DNA of 19,912 nucleotides from Pleionea sp041589565 (GCA_041589565.1 JBFHVL010000046.1:1-19912); one strand, 5' to 3'; shown: positions 1-6,951, numbered from the stretch's first letter. Notes: generated from the sequence alone by a model not told the origin. Numbers and translations are program-made.

Positions 1-467
1 CCTATGGCATTACTTTCTGGCCAAATTTTAAAGGTCGAGATGGCTGTCGTACACCTATGCCCTGGGTTAGTGATCAACCGCACGGTGGATTTTCGGATGC
101 TTCTCCGTGGCTACCAATCCCGCAGCAACACTTGGCTCTGGCTGTGAATAATCAAGAGCACGAACAGCATTCGATTTTAAAAAGCTTTCAGGCATTTTTG
201 CAGTGGCGCAAACAGCAACCCGCCTTGGTTGAAGGAACGATTGAGTTTTTAGAAACACCAGAACCCATTCTGGCGTTCTACCGAAAACACCCGAAGCAAT
301 CATTGATTGCCGTATTTAATTTATCCGCTAAAGAAATTTCGATTGCCGCCGATAGCTTAAATATTGCGCAAGCGATTGAGTTTGCAAACATGGATACCGG
401 CGTTTTAAACGCTACTCAACTGATTCTCCCGGGATTTGGCTGTTTTTTTGCTACATCTCATCAGTAA
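1..467 (+). CDS. GH13 alpha-glucosidase, C-terminal part (5' truncated by window edge)
   Basis: The reading frame is open from the window edge (first whole codon at position 3), so the start lies outside. The first residues read YGITFWPNFKGRDGCRTPMPW, matching the conserved GRDGCRTPMPW segment of GH13 alpha-glucosidases and oligo-1,6-glucosidases, which lies after the catalytic residues in the (beta/alpha)8 barrel. The rest fits the barrel end (WRKQQPALVEG) and a short C-terminal beta-sandwich (SLIAVFNLSAKEI). The enzyme would hydrolyse alpha-glucosidic bonds in malto- or isomalto-oligosaccharides, probably in the cytoplasm. The catalytic Asp and Glu are not in view, so exact specificity cannot be judged. 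The gene is closed by a strong terminator 9 bp downstream, so it ends its transcription unit. Confidence 0.9.
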   Translation, partial: YGITFWPNFKGRDGCRTPMPWVSDQPHGGFSDASPWLPIPQQHLALAVNNQEHEQHSILKSFQAFLQWRKQQPALVEGTIEFLETPEPILAFYRKHPKQSLIAVFNLSAKEISIAADSLNIAQAIEFANMDTGVLNATQLILPGFGCFFATSHQ

Positions 468-475
468 CATCTTAT

Positions 476-499
476 GCCGGCGCCAGCCGGCTTTTTTTT
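476..499 (+). terminator. Intrinsic terminator of the alpha-glucosidase gene
   Basis: GCCGGC (476-481), a 4-nt GCCA loop, GCCGGC (486-491), then eight T. A 6-bp all-GC stem followed directly by a T-run is a canonical Rho-independent terminator, placed just after the stop codon at 467. Confidence 0.93.
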
Positions 500-611
500 A
501 TTTTCTCCAGGTTCAGCGCAATTTAAGTTGCCATTCCGTTATTCTATTTTACCTGTCGCATTCAACTGGTTATCATGATCTTTATTCAGAATAACGAATT
601 AGCCCGAGTTT

Positions 612-959
612 ATGACAGTAACTATCTATGGCATTAAAAATTGCGACACCATGAAAAAAGCCTTTAAATGGCTTTCAGAGCACAATATTGACCACGAATT
701 TCACGACTATAAAAAGCAAGGTATCTCTGCGGAATTAGCCGAACGCTGGTTAAGCAATATTCCGCTCGAAGAGTTAATTAACAAGCGAGGCACCACCTGG
801 CGTAAGCTCGATGATGCAATTAAAAACTCATTGACCCGTGAAAACGCAGCTCAACTGATTATAGAAAATACTAGCTTGGTCAAACGTCCTCTGCTCGAAG
901 CCAATGGAAAGTTCCATTTGGGTTTCAAATCAGAAAGTTACGCGGAGCTATTAAGTTAA
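612..959 (+). CDS. yffB: ArsC/Spx-family reductase-like protein (YffB type)
   Basis: A 115-residue thioredoxin-fold protein of the ArsC-related YffB/Spx group. The N-terminal strand leads to NCDTMKKA, with the single active-site Cys at residue 11 (no CxxC partner). It is followed by the family blocks NKRGTTWRKL (57-66) and LVKRPLLEANGKFHLGF (89-105), where K91-R92-P93 sits in the position of the ArsC-family cis-Pro region. Length is typical. YffB proteins are thought to be glutathione-dependent thiol reductases, but the physiological substrate is not settled; arsenate reduction should not be assumed. The stop codon overlaps the dapE start by one base (TAATG), so the two are co-transcribed and probably translationally coupled, an arrangement known in other gammaproteobacteria. 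The Shine-Dalgarno before the ATG is weak. Confidence 0.88.
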   Translation: MTVTIYGIKNCDTMKKAFKWLSEHNIDHEFHDYKKQGISAELAERWLSNIPLEELINKRGTTWRKLDDAIKNSLTRENAAQLIIENTSLVKRPLLEANGKFHLGFKSESYAELLS

Positions 960-2101
960 TGCCGCTGCAAAAGACTATGAATACTCTGGATTTAACTTGC
1001 GAGCTGATCCGTCGCCCTTCCGTTACTCCCAAAGACGAAGGGTGCCAACAGCTGATGATCGACTGGCTGGAGCCATTGGGTTTCCACTGCGAGAAAATGG
1101 ATTTTGAAGACACAGAAAATCTCTGGGCGTTAAAAGGCAATGCAGAGCCGGTTTTTATGTTTGCCGGACATACTGATGTTGTACCCGCAGGCAATCTCGA
1201 TAAATGGCACAGCGATCCTTTCATTCCAGTCGAGCGCGATGGCTACCTGTTTGGACGCGGAGCAGCCGATATGAAAGCCAGCCTTGCTGCCATGTTGGTG
1301 GCAACCAAAAATTTTGTTGAGCGACACCCAAACCATAAAGGTAGCATAGGTTTTTTAATCACCAGTGATGAAGAAGGCCCTTTTATTAATGGTACAGTGC
1401 GAGTGGTTGAAGAACTCATCAAACGCAAACAGTCCGTGCATTATGCTCTGGTCGGCGAGCCCTCTTCAACTCACCAACTGGGTGACGTAATAAAAAATGG
1501 TCGCCGCGGTTCACTCACTGGATGGATAACTATTCACGGTATTCAAGGGCACGTCGCTTATCCGCATTTGGCCAAAAATGCTTTTCACGAATCGCTGCTG
1601 ACGCTTAGCGAACTGGCACATAAAGAATGGGATCAAGGTAATGAGCATTTCCCCCCGACCAGTTTTCAGTTCACCAATCTCCAGGCGGGAACCGGAGCAG
1701 GCAATGTTATCCCAGGCGAAATGCAACTGGAGTTTAATTTTCGCTACTCAACCGAGCAAACCGCCGAAGGCCTGAAAAAACAGGTGATTGCGATTCTGGA
1801 GAAACACGGTCTCAGCTATGAGCTCCAGTGGAAATTAAATGGTGAGCCCTTTCTCACCGAACAGGGCACTTTACTGGATGCTTGCCGTCAGGCAATTAAA
1901 CAGGAGTTGAATATAGAAACCCGCGCCGAAACTAGCGGTGGCACTTCTGACGGACGATTTATTGCAAAAATGAATGCTCAAGTGGTTGAACTGGGGCCTG
2001 TTAACGCCACCATACACAAAGTTAATGAATGCGTTAAAATTTCTGATCTTGAAGCACTGACCCGTGTATATGAGCAGGTGCTGGAGCGGGTGCTATTGTG
2101 A
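959..2101 (+). CDS. dapE: Succinyl-diaminopimelate desuccinylase
   Basis: DapE is a di-zinc M20-family amidohydrolase that converts N-succinyl-L,L-diaminopimelate to L,L-diaminopimelate and succinate in the lysine/meso-DAP (peptidoglycan) pathway. Visible metal and catalytic residues in family order: H71 and D73 in GHTDVVPAG, D104 in GRGAADMK, the catalytic E138 followed by E139 in SDEEG, E167 in VGEPSS, and H353 near the C-terminus (NATIHKVNE). All sit at a constant +4 offset from the E. coli enzyme. The start at 959 overlaps the upstream stop and has a GGAG at 944-947. An in-frame ATG at 977 gives 374 residues, close to the usual length of about 375, but has no clear Shine-Dalgarno. Either start keeps the whole domain. 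Confidence 0.96.
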   Translation: MPLQKTMNTLDLTCELIRRPSVTPKDEGCQQLMIDWLEPLGFHCEKMDFEDTENLWALKGNAEPVFMFAGHTDVVPAGNLDKWHSDPFIPVERDGYLFGRGAADMKASLAAMLVATKNFVERHPNHKGSIGFLITSDEEGPFINGTVRVVEELIKRKQSVHYALVGEPSSTHQLGDVIKNGRRGSLTGWITIHGIQGHVAYPHLAKNAFHESLLTLSELAHKEWDQGNEHFPPTSFQFTNLQAGTGAGNVIPGEMQLEFNFRYSTEQTAEGLKKQVIAILEKHGLSYELQWKLNGEPFLTEQGTLLDACRQAIKQELNIETRAETSGGTSDGRFIAKMNAQVVELGPVNATIHKVNECVKISDLEALTRVYEQVLERVLL

Positions 2102-2107
2102 TTAGAA

Positions 2108-2836
2108 GTGCGAATCGTGATCCAAATGAATAAACCTTCACCGCCAATGAATTTACTTTACGGAGAACCCAACGAGTTCATTACTCAGATTCCTGTAGCC
2201 GGAAAAGACATTCAACTGCATCGTGATGTAATTGCACCGCTTATTCAACTTGAAGAAGCTTTGTCTGCCGCGAATCTGCCCATCGTGATCATCAGCGCAT
2301 GGCGTTCGTTCGATTATCAATGCAGCCTTTGGAATAACAAATGGTTAGGACATCGGCCATTACTCGATCGCGACTCACAACCACTAACCTCAGCACAATT
2401 GTCCGACCATGAAAAGTTCAATGCTCTATGCCATTGGAGTGCGATACCGGGCACCAGTCGCCACCATTGGGGAACCGACTTTGATATTTTTCTGAAAGCG
2501 CCGATTAAAAACGGCTACTCGGTTCAGCTGACTCCGGAAGAATTTGCTCCGCAAGGCGTTTGCGCCGAACTGGAGCATTGGCTCAATGATCATTTGGAGG
2601 AGTTTGGATTTTATCGGCCTTATCAAAATGATCGCGGTGGTGTTGCACCGGAACCCTGGCACATCAGCTATTTTGCACTGGCCGACAATTGCCTACAAAA
2701 GCTCCGGGCGACTGAAGCCGCCCGGAAAATCATGCAATCAAACTTGCAGGGAAAACAGCTTATTGTAGAACAGTTAGAGCATTATTTTTTAAACTACGTA
2801 CGCAATATCGAGCTGTCACCCACTGCGCGACTCTAA
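2108..2836 (+). CDS. M15 family zinc D,D/L,D-carboxypeptidase (VanY/LdcB-like)
   Basis: A roughly 240-residue protein with the peptidase M15B signature. SAWRSFDYQ (63-71) is the conserved Arg-containing segment. S117-R-H119-H-W-G-T-D-F-D126 matches SxHxxGxAxD with zinc ligands H119 and D126 (the usual small residue before the last Asp is D124). E182-P-W-H185 supplies the catalytic Glu and third zinc ligand. Family members trim C-terminal D-Ala or other residues from peptidoglycan stem peptides. No signal peptide is visible, so a cytoplasmic role on recycled or precursor muropeptides, as in LdcA-like activity, is an inference. The gene starts 6 bp after dapE and belongs to the same cluster. 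The start is uncertain: GTG at 2108, or ATG at 2126 or 2147; none has a strong Shine-Dalgarno. Confidence 0.85.
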   Translation: MRIVIQMNKPSPPMNLLYGEPNEFITQIPVAGKDIQLHRDVIAPLIQLEEALSAANLPIVIISAWRSFDYQCSLWNNKWLGHRPLLDRDSQPLTSAQLSDHEKFNALCHWSAIPGTSRHHWGTDFDIFLKAPIKNGYSVQLTPEEFAPQGVCAELEHWLNDHLEEFGFYRPYQNDRGGVAPEPWHISYFALADNCLQKLRATEAARKIMQSNLQGKQLIVEQLEHYFLNYVRNIELSPTARL

Positions 2837-2839
2837 ACT

Positions 2840-3718
2840 TTAGCGTGCTCGACGACGCCGTCGACGAACTACACGTCGCAACATGGCGTCACGATCATCT
2901 GCCACGGCCTCAAACTGAGGTTGCTGAACTACTTGCGCCGAAGCCACTTTTTTCAGTGAGTTTTGCAATTTTTCAACTTTGGTGCGAGTTGATTCAATTT
3001 CTGCGTCCAAAGCTTGTATATTTTTATTCTGAGTATTGAGCTCGGTAGAATTGTTCGTAGCTTTATCAACAGACTTTGGCTCGACAGGTTTAGCTAACAT
3101 TTGAGCCTGATTAATTTGAGTTTGTGGAGCCTGTGCTTTTACCGCGGTCATAACTCTTGCTTGAGCTTGCAGAGCCGCTGGCTTATCGGTCTGGTTTAAT
3201 ACAGAAACCTTACTTTGATTTTTCGCAATTTCAGACTGCAATTGACGAATGGCCTGCTGAGTTTTTGCAGCAGCAGAAGGTAAACTCTCTTTGACACCCG
3301 ATAACACTTTCTCCTGCTCTTCAATAATGGACTGCAGTAAATTTACTCGCTGTCGCGCCTGTGCTTTTTCCAGCGCTAGCCACTTTTGAGCCAGTTGTTT
3401 CACTGCTTGTGCTACTGCCTGTTCACTTACCTGATTCAAGGGAATACTCCGAGGTCGACCTGTGGTCGGTAGTTTGGATACATTTTTGGGGTGAGAATCC
3501 ACTGTCGGTTCAGCTTTGGGCTCTCCACCATTAACCGCTATCGCATGTTGCTGCTCAAAGGCATCACCGAATACTTCTTCCACCGTTTTCCATTTTGTCA
3601 AAGAGGGATTCCAGACCAGATAGCCTTCAAAAGGCTCTACCCGCTGACGTAACTGTTCTTCTGTAAACGGCCCTTCGACTCGCCCCTTGCGACTGAAATA
3701 CCAGCTTTTGCCTTGCAT
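2840..3718 (-). CDS. GYF_2-type (DUF4339) domain protein with coiled coil and poly-Arg tail
   Basis: The ATG at 3718 is chosen because GGAG sits at 3727-3730 with 8-nt spacing; an upstream in-frame ATG at 3736 would add six residues and has poorer spacing. The 292-residue protein opens with a GYF_2-like module (about 5-50: WYFSRKGRVEGPFTEEQL, then YLVWNPSLTKWKTVEEV), a fold usually used for protein contacts. A long Ala/Gln/Lys-rich stretch follows (about 95-265), with heptad-like patterning near 112-160 and 225-255, suggesting coiled coil. The last 12 residues are RRVVRRRRRRAR. There is no signal peptide or membrane segment. The tail suggests contact with nucleic acid, ribosome or membrane lipid, but no function is known to me. 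It converges on the M15 gene with a 3-bp gap. A CRP-type site lies upstream. Confidence 0.8.
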   Translation of the reverse strand: MQGKSWYFSRKGRVEGPFTEEQLRQRVEPFEGYLVWNPSLTKWKTVEEVFGDAFEQQHAIAVNGGEPKAEPTVDSHPKNVSKLPTTGRPRSIPLNQVSEQAVAQAVKQLAQKWLALEKAQARQRVNLLQSIIEEQEKVLSGVKESLPSAAAKTQQAIRQLQSEIAKNQSKVSVLNQTDKPAALQAQARVMTAVKAQAPQTQINQAQMLAKPVEPKSVDKATNNSTELNTQNKNIQALDAEIESTRTKVEKLQNSLKKVASAQVVQQPQFEAVADDRDAMLRRVVRRRRRRAR

Positions 3719-3729
3719 TTTTGTAGCTC

Positions 3730-3761
3730 CATACACTTCCGTTTGAGGTTACAAGTGTATG
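3730..3761 (-). repeat. 9-bp inverted repeat between CRP site and GYF_2 gene
   Basis: CATACACTT (3730-3738) and AAGTGTATG (3753-3761) are perfect inverted copies separated by 14 bp. The distal arm contains TACACT, the candidate -10 of the promoter; the proximal arm lies just before the Shine-Dalgarno. If transcription starts near 3746 both arms would not be in the RNA, so a DNA operator is likelier than a hairpin. Confidence 0.45.
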
Positions 3762-3795
3762 CTTTTCGGCCAAATTTGCTGTGATGATCATCACA
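3754..3795 (-). promoter_or_regulatory. Class II CRP-type promoter for the GYF_2 gene
   Basis: Positions 3780-3795 read TGTGATGATCATCACA, a perfect 16-bp palindrome matching the CRP/Vfr core TGTGA-N6-TCACA at all ten consensus bases. On the minus strand a TACACT -10 candidate lies at 3759-3754. With a start near 3746 the operator centre (3787.5) falls at about -41.5, the position of class II CRP-activated promoters, which can lack a good -35. None is seen here. The leader would be about 28 nt. The assignment of the regulator to CRP is by consensus only. Confidence 0.7.
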
Positions 3796-3889
3796 AAGGA
3801 CCAGTGAATAACACCAGCTCTTTTCAATTTAATGACACTCTTCACACTTGCCTCGGTCACTGAATGTCTCTCCACCATTCAATGAGCAC

Positions 3890-3915
3890 AAAAAAGGAGA
3901 GTCATGCTCTCCTTT
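3890..3915 (-). terminator. Intrinsic terminator of phaB
   Basis: AAAGGAGAG (3893-3901), a 5-nt loop, CTCTCCTTT (3907-3915): a perfect 9-bp stem. Read on the minus strand, downstream of the phaB stop at 3945, it is followed by a T-run (3895-3890). It separates phaB from the GYF_2 gene. Confidence 0.88.
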
Positions 3916-3944
3916 AATCGATGCCAGGTGTCGATAGAGTAACC

Positions 3945-4688
3945 CTAAAACATGTGCTGTCCGCCATTCACCGACAGATTTGCTCCCGTAATAAAACCGG
4001 ATTCTTCCGCCGCCAGAAAAGCAACCGCATGAGCAACTTCTTCTGGTAACCCTAAGCGTCCGACAGGAATATCAGAAATGATTTGATTACGGATTTCCTC
4101 CGCTACTTCCATAACCATCTTGGTCGCGATATACCCGGGAGATACCGTATTTACGGTTATCCCTTTGCGCGCAACCTCCTGCGACAAGGCCTTGGTAAAC
4201 CCATGCATACCGGCTTTGGCGGCGGAATAATTAGTTTGCCCGAGCTGCCCTTTTTGGGCATTCACCGAAGATACGTTAATGATGCGACCGTATCCACGCT
4301 CGATCATGCCGTTGATGACTTGACGTGTCATATTAAATACAGAATCGAGATTAGCACTTAACACTTCGCTCCATTGATTTTGTGACATCTTTTTAAGCGT
4401 TGCGTCACGAGTGACCCCGGCGTTATTGACCAGCACATCAATAGGCCCAAGAGTTTCTTCCACATGAGCGATGCAGGCGCTGCACGAATCGAAGTCACGA
4501 ACATCTCCATAACTGATATCAAAATCGAATCCCAGCTCTTTTTGCTTGGCTTGCCAGGTTTTAGCTCTGTCGTGATCACCACCGCTGTTGTAACCCGCAG
4601 CAACTTTGTACCCTTCTTTTGCCAGCCGCTGGCATATCGCGGTACCAATACCACCTGTTCCACCTGTTACCAAAGCCACTTTCGACAT
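3945..4688 (-). CDS. phaB: Acetoacetyl-CoA reductase
   Basis: A 247-residue short-chain dehydrogenase that reduces acetoacetyl-CoA to (R)-3-hydroxybutyryl-CoA for polyhydroxybutyrate synthesis. The Rossmann motif is TGGTGGIG (8-15), NNAG is at 88-91, N113 is in place, and the active site is S140/S141, Y154 and K158 in NVSSVNAQKGQLGQTNYSAAK. The QKGQxGQTNYS segment and the C-terminal SVNGGQHMF ending are typical of PhaB rather than of FabG. Length is within one residue of the Cupriavidus enzyme. An AGGAGC ribosome binding site precedes the ATG. The gene stands alone: phaA, phaC and phasin genes are not in the window, so those steps must be encoded elsewhere or the enzyme serves another (R)-3-hydroxyacyl-CoA route. 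It has its own terminator and diverges from rlmG. Confidence 0.93.
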   Translation of the reverse strand: MSKVALVTGGTGGIGTAICQRLAKEGYKVAAGYNSGGDHDRAKTWQAKQKELGFDFDISYGDVRDFDSCSACIAHVEETLGPIDVLVNNAGVTRDATLKKMSQNQWSEVLSANLDSVFNMTRQVINGMIERGYGRIINVSSVNAQKGQLGQTNYSAAKAGMHGFTKALSQEVARKGITVNTVSPGYIATKMVMEVAEEIRNQIISDIPVGRLGLPEEVAHAVAFLAAEESGFITGANLSVNGGQHMF

Positions 4689-4765
4689 TGAGCTGCTCCT
4701 TTTTCACTCGAACGTTAATTAAGTCGGACGAATTGCGTTAATGATTTTTGCACTATGTTAATGGG

Positions 4766-4778
4766 TTACAAAGTGTAA
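4766..4778. promoter_or_regulatory. Palindrome TTACA-N3-TGTAA between phaB and rlmG
   Basis: TTACAAAGTGTAA has two perfect 5-bp inverted arms around AAG, 78 bp upstream of phaB and 110 bp upstream of rlmG in a 200-bp divergent spacer. This is a plausible dimeric operator. I cannot assign a regulator. No convincing -35/-10 pair was found for either gene; TAAAAT at 4840-4845 is a lone -10 candidate for rlmG. Confidence 0.35.
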
Positions 4779-4888
4779 TCATCCTTTATGACTGCTGTAT
4801 GAAGCTATCAAATTTCCTCTATAAACGCCATGAAGATGATAAAATCGCTGCAAAAACTTAGACAACTAAAGCATAAGCCAACCAACCC

Positions 4889-5998
4889 ATGCATAAACTG
4901 ACCACCGTCGCAGGTGAAGTACATCTCAAACGATTTCCTGCTGCACACGATCCCACGTTAAAGGCCTGGGATGCCGCCGATCAGTGGTTAATTGATCGTG
5001 TCTATGATCTGGTTCCACAAGACCAGTCTATTCTGGTGCTTAACGATGAGTTTGGAGCCTTATCCACCGCACTGAGTGCGAATTATCAAATTACTCACTG
5101 GAATGACTCGCTGGTCTCTCAGTTGGCAATGGAAAAGAACCTGACCCTAAATGGTTACCAAGGTGTTCACTTTGTCCCATCAACCGAATTGCCAGATGGC
5201 CGGAAATATCACCTCATACTGGTGCGCCCATCAAAAAACTTAAGATTGTTGCAGTATCAGTTAAATCAACTGAGCCAAGTTTTTTCAGGCGTCGCCATTT
5301 GGGTTGGTGAGATGCAAAAGCACATCACTTCAGGCTTAAAGCAATGTTTAAACGCTTACCTCGATGAGCTGAACCCGGGCCGTAGCGAGCGTAAAGCACG
5401 CATCATCACCGGTATATTAAAAAACGCCCCGTTCGAGCGAGAGGAGACCTTTCGTTATTTTGAGTATCGAGATGTTAAGCTGGCGAACATGGCCAATGTC
5501 TTTTCGTCAGAGTCCATCGACATCGGCGCACGTTTTTTTATTGAGCAGTTTAGTCGTTTACCCAATGCCGAACACATTGCTGACTTAGGTTGTGGCAATG
5601 GTGCATTATCGGTTTTCGCTTCACAAAAGTTACCTAATGCTCAATTAACCGGATTTGATGAATCTTATATGGCGGTCGCCTCTGCCAAAGAAACCTTTGC
5701 CCGCAATCAATTAACTCAAGGGCATTTTGTTGTCAGTAATTTATTAAATGAGGCAGAAGACGAGACTTTTGATCTTATTTTGTGCAACCCGCCCTTTCAC
5801 CAGCAACGGCGCGTCACTACCGACACCGCTCGCCATATGATTAAGCAGGCAAAATTTAAATTAAAGCCCAAAGGTGAACTTTGGGTCGTTGCTAATCGAC
5901 ATTTAAATTATCACATCGATATGAAACGAACTTTTGGCAACCTTGAAACTCTAAACGCCAACCCCAAGTTTGTTGTATTGCGAAGTCAAAAACGTTAA
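4889..5998 (+). CDS. rlmG: 23S rRNA (guanine-N2)-methyltransferase RlmG
   Basis: A 369-residue protein with the two-part layout of RlmG/RsmC enzymes: a degenerate N-terminal methyltransferase-like half, with RFPAxxDPTLKAWDAADQWL and LNDEFGALS (51-59) as in RlmG, and an active C-terminal Rossmann methyltransferase half. Motif I is DLGCGNGALS (232-241), the acidic SAM-ribose contact lies in GFDES (255-259), and the amino-group methylation motif is NPPFHQ (300-305). RlmG methylates N2 of G1835 (E. coli numbering) in free 23S rRNA using SAM. The N-terminal match favours RlmG over RsmC. The start has no strong Shine-Dalgarno, but ATG at 4889 gives the expected N-terminus. The next gene starts 17 bp later on the same strand, suggesting co-transcription with the YajG-like lipoprotein. 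Confidence 0.92.
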   Translation: MHKLTTVAGEVHLKRFPAAHDPTLKAWDAADQWLIDRVYDLVPQDQSILVLNDEFGALSTALSANYQITHWNDSLVSQLAMEKNLTLNGYQGVHFVPSTELPDGRKYHLILVRPSKNLRLLQYQLNQLSQVFSGVAIWVGEMQKHITSGLKQCLNAYLDELNPGRSERKARIITGILKNAPFEREETFRYFEYRDVKLANMANVFSSESIDIGARFFIEQFSRLPNAEHIADLGCGNGALSVFASQKLPNAQLTGFDESYMAVASAKETFARNQLTQGHFVVSNLLNEAEDETFDLILCNPPFHQQRRVTTDTARHMIKQAKFKLKPKGELWVVANRHLNYHIDMKRTFGNLETLNANPKFVVLRSQKR

Positions 5999-6015
5999 AA
6001 AAGAAAGAGAGTTTT

Positions 6016-6579
6016 ATGCGAACCAAATTATTAATTGCAGGGCTCACAGGTTTATTACTAACGGCCTGTGCAAGCCGTCCGGCTCAATACACAGTCGATC
6101 CCGAAGTCCAGCTTCAAGACCAACAAATTGCACCGGGTAAAACCTTAATGGTATCGGTTGTGGCACCTGAACCTGGCGCAGCCGAAACCGATGACAAAGT
6201 CGCCCTGTCGGCTGATAATCAATTTGATAAGGCCGTTAAGACCAATTTAGTAAAGGCGCTGGGGACTAGAGGTTTTCGATTCAGCGCTAACCCCCACTTT
6301 TCTGATTTAACCATGAATCTCGACTTCAGCGCGTTAAAGGTACAAATAAATAAACAACTGCTGCGCGATACATTGGAAGTGGATGGTCATTTGACCCTAG
6401 AACTCGGTCGTAAAAGCACCAGCTTCAAAAAGTCATTCCAGCGCAAGCAAACCTTAACCGTTGCCTTCCGTTCTGACTACGCCGAAGCTACCGGGCTGGT
6501 GAATGAAGTGGTCTCTAACCTGCTACAAGCCGCTTTAAGCGACACTGAAGTCGTTGCTTTTATTAACAAATCGCAATAA
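6016..6579 (+). CDS. yajG: YajG-like lipoprotein
   Basis: A 187-residue predicted lipoprotein. The signal peptide MRTKLLIAGLTGLLLTAC has a lipobox LTAC with the modified Cys at residue 18; the following Ala-Ser favours outer-membrane sorting. The mature part matches the YajG pattern: a short extended N-terminal region, LSADNQFDKAVKTNLVKALGTRGFRF, then a repeated beta-strand domain and a C-terminal helix (LVNEVVSNLLQAALSDTEVVAFINK). Function of the family is unknown. In E. coli yajG lies directly upstream of ampG; here ampG is about 3 kb away on the other strand, so the pair is split. AGAGAG precedes the ATG, 17 bp after rlmG. Confidence 0.8.
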   Translation: MRTKLLIAGLTGLLLTACASRPAQYTVDPEVQLQDQQIAPGKTLMVSVVAPEPGAAETDDKVALSADNQFDKAVKTNLVKALGTRGFRFSANPHFSDLTMNLDFSALKVQINKQLLRDTLEVDGHLTLELGRKSTSFKKSFQRKQTLTVAFRSDYAEATGLVNEVVSNLLQAALSDTEVVAFINKSQ

Positions 6580-6583
6580 AAAG

Positions 6584-6622
6584 CATATCTTGTATTATTA
6601 AATAGTCTTAATACAAGATATG
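6584..6622 (+). repeat. 14-bp perfect hairpin after yajG, no T-run
   Basis: CATATCTTGTATTA (6584-6597) and TAATACAAGATATG (6609-6622) form a perfect AT-rich 14-bp stem with an 11-nt loop, starting 5 bp after the yajG stop. There is no downstream T-run, so it is not a canonical Rho-independent terminator. It could protect the 3' end of the rlmG-yajG mRNA or be a protein site. Confidence 0.7.
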
Positions 6623-6631
6623 GACATTTCC

Positions 6632-6659
6632 TTGCATAAGGTGCGTATTGTTCTACACT
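6632..6659 (+). promoter_or_regulatory. Candidate sigma70 promoter for a small RNA
   Basis: TTGCAT (6632-6637), 16-bp spacer, TACACT (6654-6659). Matches to consensus are moderate (TTG core; 4 of 6 at -10). A start near 6666 would yield a transcript of about 84 nt ending at the terminator at 6749. Confidence 0.35.
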
Positions 6660-6665
6660 TAGTAG

Positions 6666-6749
6666 TGTCGAATTTAAACTTGTCTGGCTTAAATTCGGCT
6701 TTTCAAACCCTCAACATTCCACAAGGCGCTTAACTGGCGCCTTTTTTTT
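6666..6749 (+). ncRNA. Candidate Hfq-type small RNA
   Basis: From the predicted start, the segment contains a 9-bp perfect hairpin (CGAATTTAA 6669-6677 with TTAAATTCG 6689-6697, loop 11 nt), then an unpaired A/U/C-rich stretch (about 6698-6722), then an intrinsic terminator with eight U. This hairpin, single-stranded region and U-tailed terminator order is common in Hfq-dependent sRNAs. No open reading frame of note lies in it. I do not recognise it as a named sRNA. It could instead be the 3' untranslated end of rlmG-yajG. Confidence 0.4.
6723..6749 (+). terminator. Intrinsic terminator
   Basis: AAGGCGC (6723-6729), 7-nt loop, GCGCCTT (6737-6743), with T at 6742-6749. It ends either the candidate sRNA or the rlmG-yajG transcript and isolates the next gene from readthrough. 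Confidence 0.92.
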
Positions 6750-6875
6750 GTCCATCCAGATTACCCAAGCTTGACTGATAATCTCAACACCGCGATAAAA
6801 GTAAGCATAAAGTCCAACTTGGGCTCAATAACGCAAAATCGTGTAAAAACAACCGCTTGTCGAGCTCTTTTTGTG

Positions 6876-6904
6876 TTACCAGTCAATGATTTATACACTA
6901 CAAT
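6876..6904 (+). promoter_or_regulatory. Promoter of the outer membrane protein gene
   Basis: TTACCA (6876-6881), 17-bp spacer, TACAAT (6899-6904). The -35 matches 4 of 6 and the -10 5 of 6. The start would be near 6911, giving a leader of about 40 nt to the ATG at 6952. The rest of 6750-6875 shows only a loose CCCAAG/CTTGGG pairing (about 6764-6827). Confidence 0.6.
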
Positions 6905-6951
6905 GGTTCATAATTACGGCGAAAATTCTATTCCATAAAGAGAGATCAGTT

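Noticed and set aside
612..959. Arsenate reductase ArsC proper
   Set aside because: The surrounding motifs (NKRGTTWRKL, LVKRPLLEANGKFHLGF) belong to the YffB/Spx-like branch and no ars genes are near.
3627..3878. Minus-strand 83-codon ORF upstream of and overlapping the GYF_2 gene
   Set aside because: It overlaps the GYF_2 gene in another frame, crosses the CRP-type operator and promoter, and has no ribosome binding site or recognisable protein pattern.
3945..4688. FabG (3-oxoacyl-ACP reductase) as identity
   Set aside because: The QKGQLGQTNYS active-site segment and SVNGGQHMF terminus are PhaB-like, and no fab genes are adjacent.
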